Assembly: GCA_002424365.1 (NCBI GenBank)
Contig: DIRQ01000090.1
Coordinates: forward strand, 1-8,235
Reading direction: 5' to 3'
Length of the DNA stretch: 8,235 nucleotides
DNA from: Syntrophomonas sp. UBA5432
GTDB lineage: Bacteria > Bacillota > Syntrophomonadia > Syntrophomonadales > Syntrophomonadaceae
The translations under genes were made by a program, and so were the position numbers. Position 1 is the first letter of the stretch. Each line of letters begins with the position of its first letter. The notes under the pieces were generated by a model. The model searched no databases and was not told the origin of the DNA. It saw nothing but the letters and a program-made list of their open reading frames with translations. Below are positions 5,135 through 8,235 of the stretch, piece by piece.

Positions 5135-6529
5135 CTATTTATTAAAACCGTCATAGCATAAGCCATATGGTTTAGCCATTACTTGTTGACCCTGGCCTTC
5201 TTTACCCAAGAATTTACCGTTTTCAGCTACCAGACTTCCTCTAAGGAATACTTTTTCTGCTCTTCCTATTTGTTCAAAGCCTTCATAAGCGTTATAATCA
5301 GTGTCATGCAAACTAGTCTCATTACTGAAAATACCTTTGTACTTGGGATCAAAAATAACTACATCGGCATCTGAGCCAACTGCAATTTCCCCTTTTTGCG
5401 GGTAGATACCACAAATTTTAGCCGGAGTTGTGCAGCAAACGTCAACAAACTTGGTACGGGAAATCTTGCCTTTTTCAACTCCATAAGTCCAAATCATATG
5501 CAGGCGATCTTGAACTCCTGGGGAACCGGGCGGTATTTTGCTGAAATCATTGATGCCCCTATGCTTGGCAATTTTAAAACCGCCGATAACGGCACAATGG
5601 TCAGAGCTTACTGCCAGCAGCCAGCCATTCCGAATTGCTTCCCACATAAAATCAACATCTTCTTGTGGTCTTAAAGGTGGGTTACATACATATTTTGCCC
5701 CTTCAAAATTTGGTTTTTCTAAATTCTTGTCATTTAAACTCATATAATGGGTACAGGTTTCTCCAAAAGCTTGAACCCCTTCAGCACGAGCTTCCCTTAA
5801 GACTTCTGCGGATGCCCGGTTGGTTACATGGACTACAAAAAGTGGCGCATCAGCCATTTTTGCCATATAAATAGCCCTGGAAGTAGCTTCTGCTTCACAT
5901 AGAATAGGTCTTGATACAGAGAAATTTTCCGTACCAGTTTTTCCTTCTGCTAAAAGCTGTTTAATTTTAACATCAATTACATCTGCATTTTCAGCATGAA
6001 CCATAATGGTTACGCCACATTTTTTAGCTATCTGCAAAGCTTTAAAGATAGAATCATCGGTAGCATAATAATCCATACCTTTATAGGCCATAAAAAGTTT
6101 AACTGAGGCTACCCCAACTTCAGGCATGGAAGGTATATCGGCAAAGGATTGGTCGGTAGGATCCATGATAATTCCATGCAGGACATAGTCCACCATGGCT
6201 TTTCCTTCAACTGCTTCTTTTTTATACTTTACTATGGAGTCTTTCAGTCCGACACCTTTGGGCTGGACAACGAAATCCCCTACTGTTGTAGTACCACCCG
6301 CTGCAGCAGCATCAGAAGTTTCGTAACCAAGGGAACTAAAGGAATTATAGTGCAAATGCTCATCTACACCACCAGGGAAAACATATTTACCGGAAGCATC
6401 TACTACCTGGTCGGCACGATCTTCTAAACCGGTGCCAATGGCTACAATTTTTTCGCCTTCGATAAGCACATCGGCTTTATATTCATTAACCGAAGTAACG
6501 ATGGTGCCATTTTTTATTAATAAACTCAT
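5135..6529 (-). CDS. Dihydropyrimidinase/D-hydantoinase-family cyclic amidohydrolase
   Basis: This cytoplasmic metal-dependent enzyme should open a cyclic ureide (hydantoin, N-methylhydantoin or dihydropyrimidine) to an N-carbamoyl amino acid. At 464 aa it has the normal family length. The binuclear metal site is complete: H58-L-H60, lysine 144 in SVKLFMAYK (to be carboxylated), H178 in MVHAEN, H234 in VVHVTN and D310 in SSDHCA. Tyr149 in the MAYK motif and N283 in CNPPLR match substrate-contact positions of D-hydantoinases. The C-terminus has the family's beta-sandwich residues (GSDADVVIFDP). The ATG at 6529 follows AAAGGAGA at a good distance; the 12-codon upstream extension to 6565 lacks a ribosome binding site. 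It lies between the terminator of the amidase gene and the DUF1097-like gene. Exact substrate is unproven; allantoinase or dihydropyrimidinase activity is possible, but the grd neighbours favour a hydantoin yielding glycine or sarcosine. Confidence 0.92.
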   Translation of the reverse strand: MSLLIKNGTIVTSVNEYKADVLIEGEKIVAIGTGLEDRADQVVDASGKYVFPGGVDEHLHYNSFSSLGYETSDAAAAGGTTTVGDFVVQPKGVGLKDSIVKYKKEAVEGKAMVDYVLHGIIMDPTDQSFADIPSMPEVGVASVKLFMAYKGMDYYATDDSIFKALQIAKKCGVTIMVHAENADVIDVKIKQLLAEGKTGTENFSVSRPILCEAEATSRAIYMAKMADAPLFVVHVTNRASAEVLREARAEGVQAFGETCTHYMSLNDKNLEKPNFEGAKYVCNPPLRPQEDVDFMWEAIRNGWLLAVSSDHCAVIGGFKIAKHRGINDFSKIPPGSPGVQDRLHMIWTYGVEKGKISRTKFVDVCCTTPAKICGIYPQKGEIAVGSDADVVIFDPKYKGIFSNETSLHDTDYNAYEGFEQIGRAEKVFLRGSLVAENGKFLGKEGQGQQVMAKPYGLCYDGFNK

Positions 6530-6597
6530 ATTACTTCTCCTTTCTATAGTTCTAATCACAAACAAATATGTTAGTATAATGTTTGCTTAAGGCTAAG

Positions 6598-6640
6598 AAA
6601 AAAACAGGGGACACAATTTATTAAATTAAATGTGTCCCCT
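6598..6640 (-). terminator. Strong intrinsic terminator after the carbamoylsarcosine amidase-like gene
   Basis: A perfect 10-bp inverted repeat, AGGGGACACA (6606-6615) and TGTGTCCCCT (6631-6640), can be extended inward by four A-T pairs after one bulge. On the minus strand it is followed by a G and then U7 (6604 down to 6598). It separates the amidase transcript from the hydantoinase transcript. The GGGGACAC/GTGTCCCC arms also resemble mobile REP-type repeats. Downstream, TATACT at about 6570-6575 is a possible -10 for the hydantoinase gene, without a good -35. Confidence 0.8.
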
Positions 6641-6753
6641 TTCAATATCTACATTAATTTACGGAAAAATAACAAGTATTATTTCTTACATAACTGTTAC
6701 AACGTCTAGAGTAGTAGCTGTTATTATAATTGTGTTCCGCCTAAATAATCCTG

Positions 6754-7506
6754 TTATATATCTCTTTTATATACGCTCTTGTCGATGCCTTCCAGATATT
6801 TTACTACATTTTCCAAAGGCTCGACATCGGCAAACTTGGCATCCATGTCAAACAGGTTCCAGGCAATAACTCCTGGTACTCTATCGCCGATAGTGCCTTC
6901 GGGAATTATTGTTTTAAATCCATATCCGGTGGAATCCATAACTGTGTGTCTTACGCATGCGCAGGAGGTACAGCCCATTACTATTACGGTGTCAACTCCC
7001 AGATGGTAAAGGGTTTCAGCTAAATGAGTGCCGAAGAAATTGCTGGCATATTTCTTGTGAATAACGGGTTCGTCCGGTTGTGGATTTATTTTGGGGTCAA
7101 TTTTCAGCCAGTCAGAGTTAATATCTAGTGTACGCATGGGAATTTTCTCATCCCATTTGCACAAGTCGAGCTGTCTTTCTCCAGTATACCCGGTAGTTGT
7201 GTGGAAAATAGGAACTCCAGTTTTTCTGGCTGCTTCCAATACCTTAAGGGCATTGGCACAAATTTCTTCATTATTCTCACAGGTAAAGGGATGACCATCG
7301 GACATCCAAGCTTTGGCCATATCTACTGTAGTTACAGCCGGGGCTTTTCCATAGCCCATTCTTCTTTGGAATCCTCTTTCTTTGTAGATCTTTTTGGCTG
7401 CTTCAAAAGCCTGGTTTAGCATTTCCTCATTAAAACTATAATTTCCGCCGGAGTCTGTAAAATTATCCCAATTCTCTTTTTTCTCCCAGTTCTCTTTCTT
7501 TGCCAT
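6754..7506 (-). CDS. N-carbamoylsarcosine amidase-like cysteine hydrolase (isochorismatase superfamily)
   Basis: The predicted reaction is hydrolysis of an N-carbamoyl amino acid, with N-carbamoylsarcosine or N-carbamoylglycine giving sarcosine or glycine plus CO2 and NH3. The 250-aa protein has the catalytic triad expected for this family: D62 in TTVDMAKAW, K151 in VIHKKYASNFFGT and C184 in CTSCACVRHTVMDS. It also shares long stretches that I recall from the Arthrobacter enzyme: IYKERGFQRRMGYGK (40-54), TIGDRVPGV (205-213) and WNLFDMDAKFADVE (216-229). This makes it closer to carbamoylsarcosine amidase than to isochorismatases or nicotinamidases. The N-terminus has a small tandem repeat, KKENWE-KKENWD. 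The ATG at 7506 follows AAAGGGTGGA, a mediocre site; the ATG at 7524 has none. A sigma-54 promoter lies about 80 nt upstream, and a strong terminator follows the gene. Maleamate-type amidases are related, so the substrate is inferred. Confidence 0.9.
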   Translation of the reverse strand: MAKKENWEKKENWDNFTDSGGNYSFNEEMLNQAFEAAKKIYKERGFQRRMGYGKAPAVTTVDMAKAWMSDGHPFTCENNEEICANALKVLEAARKTGVPIFHTTTGYTGERQLDLCKWDEKIPMRTLDINSDWLKIDPKINPQPDEPVIHKKYASNFFGTHLAETLYHLGVDTVIVMGCTSCACVRHTVMDSTGYGFKTIIPEGTIGDRVPGVIAWNLFDMDAKFADVEPLENVVKYLEGIDKSVYKRDI

Positions 7507-7586
7507 CGATATCCACCCTTTCATTTTTAAAAAGTTTTTTACATCGGAGAAATTAACGGCCGTTAGTCAACTTCTGCCTGTATTAA

Positions 7587-7604
7587 TAGCAATAACCGTG
7601 CCAA
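7587..7604 (-). promoter_or_regulatory. Sigma-54 (-24/-12) promoter of the amidase gene
   Basis: The minus strand reads TTGGCACGGTTATTGCTA, a near-perfect match to the TTGGCACG-N4-TTGCW consensus with exact GG-N10-GC spacing. The -12 position is about 7589, so transcription should start near 7577 and give a leader of about 70 nt before the ATG at 7506. A sigma-54-dependent activator gene lies just upstream, as expected for such a promoter. Confidence 0.88.
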
Positions 7605-7639
7605 CTTCGTAAAAGGGCAGATTTTAGGCTTATGCAAAA

Positions 7640-7683
7640 AATTTCCGATTGCATAACATGTTGCATTTTTGCAATCGGAAATT
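7640..7683. promoter_or_regulatory. Large inverted repeat, candidate enhancer site for the sigma-54 activator
   Basis: Two perfect 14-bp arms, AATTTCCGATTGCA (7640-7653) and TGCAATCGGAAATT (7670-7683), flank a 16-bp spacer. Within it lies a second palindrome, TTGCATTTTTGCAA (7661-7674). The centre is roughly 85-90 bp upstream of the predicted transcription start, the usual distance of an upstream activator site. Confidence 0.7.
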
Positions 7684-7719
7684 AATATTTAACTTAAAGT
7701 TTCGAATGTAACAGTACTC

Positions 7720-7761
7720 GCAAATTTACGCAACACTTTTGGGTTAATTGCAAATTTGCAA
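7720..7761. promoter_or_regulatory. Second and third TTGCA-type sites upstream of the sigma-54 promoter
   Basis: TTGCAAATTTGCAA (7748-7761) is a perfect 14-bp palindrome and matches the site at 7661-7674 at 12 of 14 bases. A degenerate copy, GCAAATTTACGCAACACT (7720-7737), repeats the sequence GCAAATTTGCAACACT (7750-7765) with two inserted bases. The two best sites are 87 bp apart, close to eight helical turns. They are likely additional binding sites of the same regulator. Confidence 0.6.
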
Positions 7762-7832
7762 CACTAAAATATCCTTTCTCTTTGTATGTCACTAGAATAC
7801 AATAAGTATACCAGAAAAGCAATATCTTTTAT

Positions 7833-7866
7833 AAAAAAAGTTCAGGTTTTACCAAGAACTGAACTT
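7833..7866 (-). terminator. Intrinsic terminator of the sigma-54 activator gene
   Basis: On the minus strand AAGTTCAG (7859-7866) pairs with CTGAACTT (7838-7845), an 8-bp stem with a 13-nt loop, and a run of U follows (7839 down to 7833). It begins about 75 nt after the activator stop codon. Confidence 0.7.
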
Positions 7867-7941
7867 AAACCCGGCCTTTTATGGCCCCTTTATCTAGAGC
7901 TTTAAGTCAAACCATAAGCCGTTTTTCTAGGGAAATTGGAA

Positions 7942-8235
7942 TCAAGCTTCGATTCCATACTTTTTCATTTTGCGGGATAAGGTTGAAACATTAATGCCCA
8001 GGTCAATGGCTGCCTGGCGCATGGAAGAATGATTTTTTAAGGTAGCAATAATAATGTTTTTTTCGAAATTATCCAATAAGTAATTTAGTTTTTCGTTAGA
8101 CTTTTCCCCTTTTTGAATATAATCTTCGTAGGCATGATCGGCTAATAGCTTGGGAGGAAGCTGTTCCATGCCAATCTGGTCATCGGCGTTAATAACAAAT
8201 AAATATTCGATTAGATTCTGTAATTCTCTTACATT
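7942..8235 (-). CDS. Sigma-54-dependent transcriptional activator (partial, C-terminal end)
   Basis: Only the last 97 residues are in the window; the frame stays open to base 8235. It begins NVRELQNLIEYLF, the conserved WPGNVRELQN segment at the end of the AAA+ domain of bacterial enhancer-binding proteins. After a short linker comes a Fis-type helix-turn-helix: ATLKNHSSMRQAAIDLGINVSTLSRKMKKYGI, in which SMRQAAIDLGI and STLSRKMKKYG form the two helices. The sensor and most of the ATPase domain are outside, so the inducer cannot be inferred from the protein. The neighbouring sigma-54 promoter and palindromes make the amidase gene its obvious target. The stop codon is TGA, which shows that this organism uses UGA both as stop and as selenocysteine. 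Confidence 0.93.
   Translation of the reverse strand, partial: NVRELQNLIEYLFVINADDQIGMEQLPPKLLADHAYEDYIQKGEKSNEKLNYLLDNFEKNIIIATLKNHSSMRQAAIDLGINVSTLSRKMKKYGIEA

Larger units (their letters stand above)
7507..7941. other. 435-bp intergenic control region between the activator and the amidase gene
   Basis: No gene is supported here. The stretch is AT-rich and unusually full of palindromes. It holds, in transcription order, the terminator of the activator gene, two or more TTGCA-type inverted repeats, a 14-bp-arm inverted repeat, and a sigma-54 promoter pointing at the amidase gene. A small inverted repeat GGAATC/GATTCC (7938-7956) overlaps the activator stop codon. Confidence 0.7.

Noticed and set aside
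6754..7506. Isochorismatase or nicotinamidase
   Set aside because: The superfamily fits, but the RRMGYGK, TIGDRVPGV and WNLFDMDAKFADVE stretches point specifically to the N-carbamoylsarcosine amidase branch.
7620..7780. CRISPR array or iteron-type replication origin in the palindrome-rich region
   Set aside because: There are only two to three related palindromes with irregular spacing and no spacer-repeat pattern; position upstream of a sigma-54 promoter explains them better.

Overview
This window looks like a chromosomal segment of a strictly anaerobic, amino-acid-fermenting Clostridia-type Firmicute. The evidence is a glycine/sarcosine/betaine reductase (Grd) locus with a UGA-encoded selenocysteine in grdA, clostridial-type GGAGG ribosome binding sites, several GTG/TTG starts and moderate-to-low GC. 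Every supported gene is on the minus strand, so transcription runs from high to low coordinates. The exact taxon cannot be told from the sequence.

In transcription order: (1) 7942-8235, the C-terminal end of a sigma-54-dependent activator (AAA+ end plus Fis-type helix-turn-helix), closed by its own terminator near 7833-7866. (2) A 435-bp intergenic region with a textbook -24/-12 sigma-54 promoter (7587-7604) and upstream palindromes of the form TTGCA-N4-TGCAA, which look like enhancer sites for the neighbouring activator. (3) 6754-7506, an amidohydrolase very similar to N-carbamoylsarcosine amidase, followed by a strong terminator. (4) 5135-6529, a dihydropyrimidinase/D-hydantoinase-family cyclic amidohydrolase, and 4532-5098, a six-helix DUF1097-like membrane protein, closed by a terminator at 4422-4480. 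(5) A sigma-A-type promoter with overlapping operator-like repeats (4311-4339), then trxB (a thioredoxin reductase fused to a cysteine-free thioredoxin domain), trxA, selenoprotein grdA, grdC and the first part of grdD, which runs off the window at base 1.

The genes make a plausible pathway. A hydantoin ring (hydantoin, or N-methylhydantoin from creatinine) is opened by the hydantoinase to an N-carbamoyl amino acid. The carbamoylsarcosine-amidase homologue then removes the carbamoyl group as CO2 and NH3, releasing glycine or sarcosine. A substrate-specific Grd protein B (not in the window) with GrdA and GrdCD then reduces the amino acid to acetyl phosphate, with electrons from TrxB/TrxA. This link is inferred from gene identity and adjacency; the substrate has not been shown. 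The substrate-binding selenoprotein B genes (grdE/grdB, grdF/grdG or grdH/grdI) are absent from the visible part of the cluster, so they must lie beyond grdD or elsewhere.
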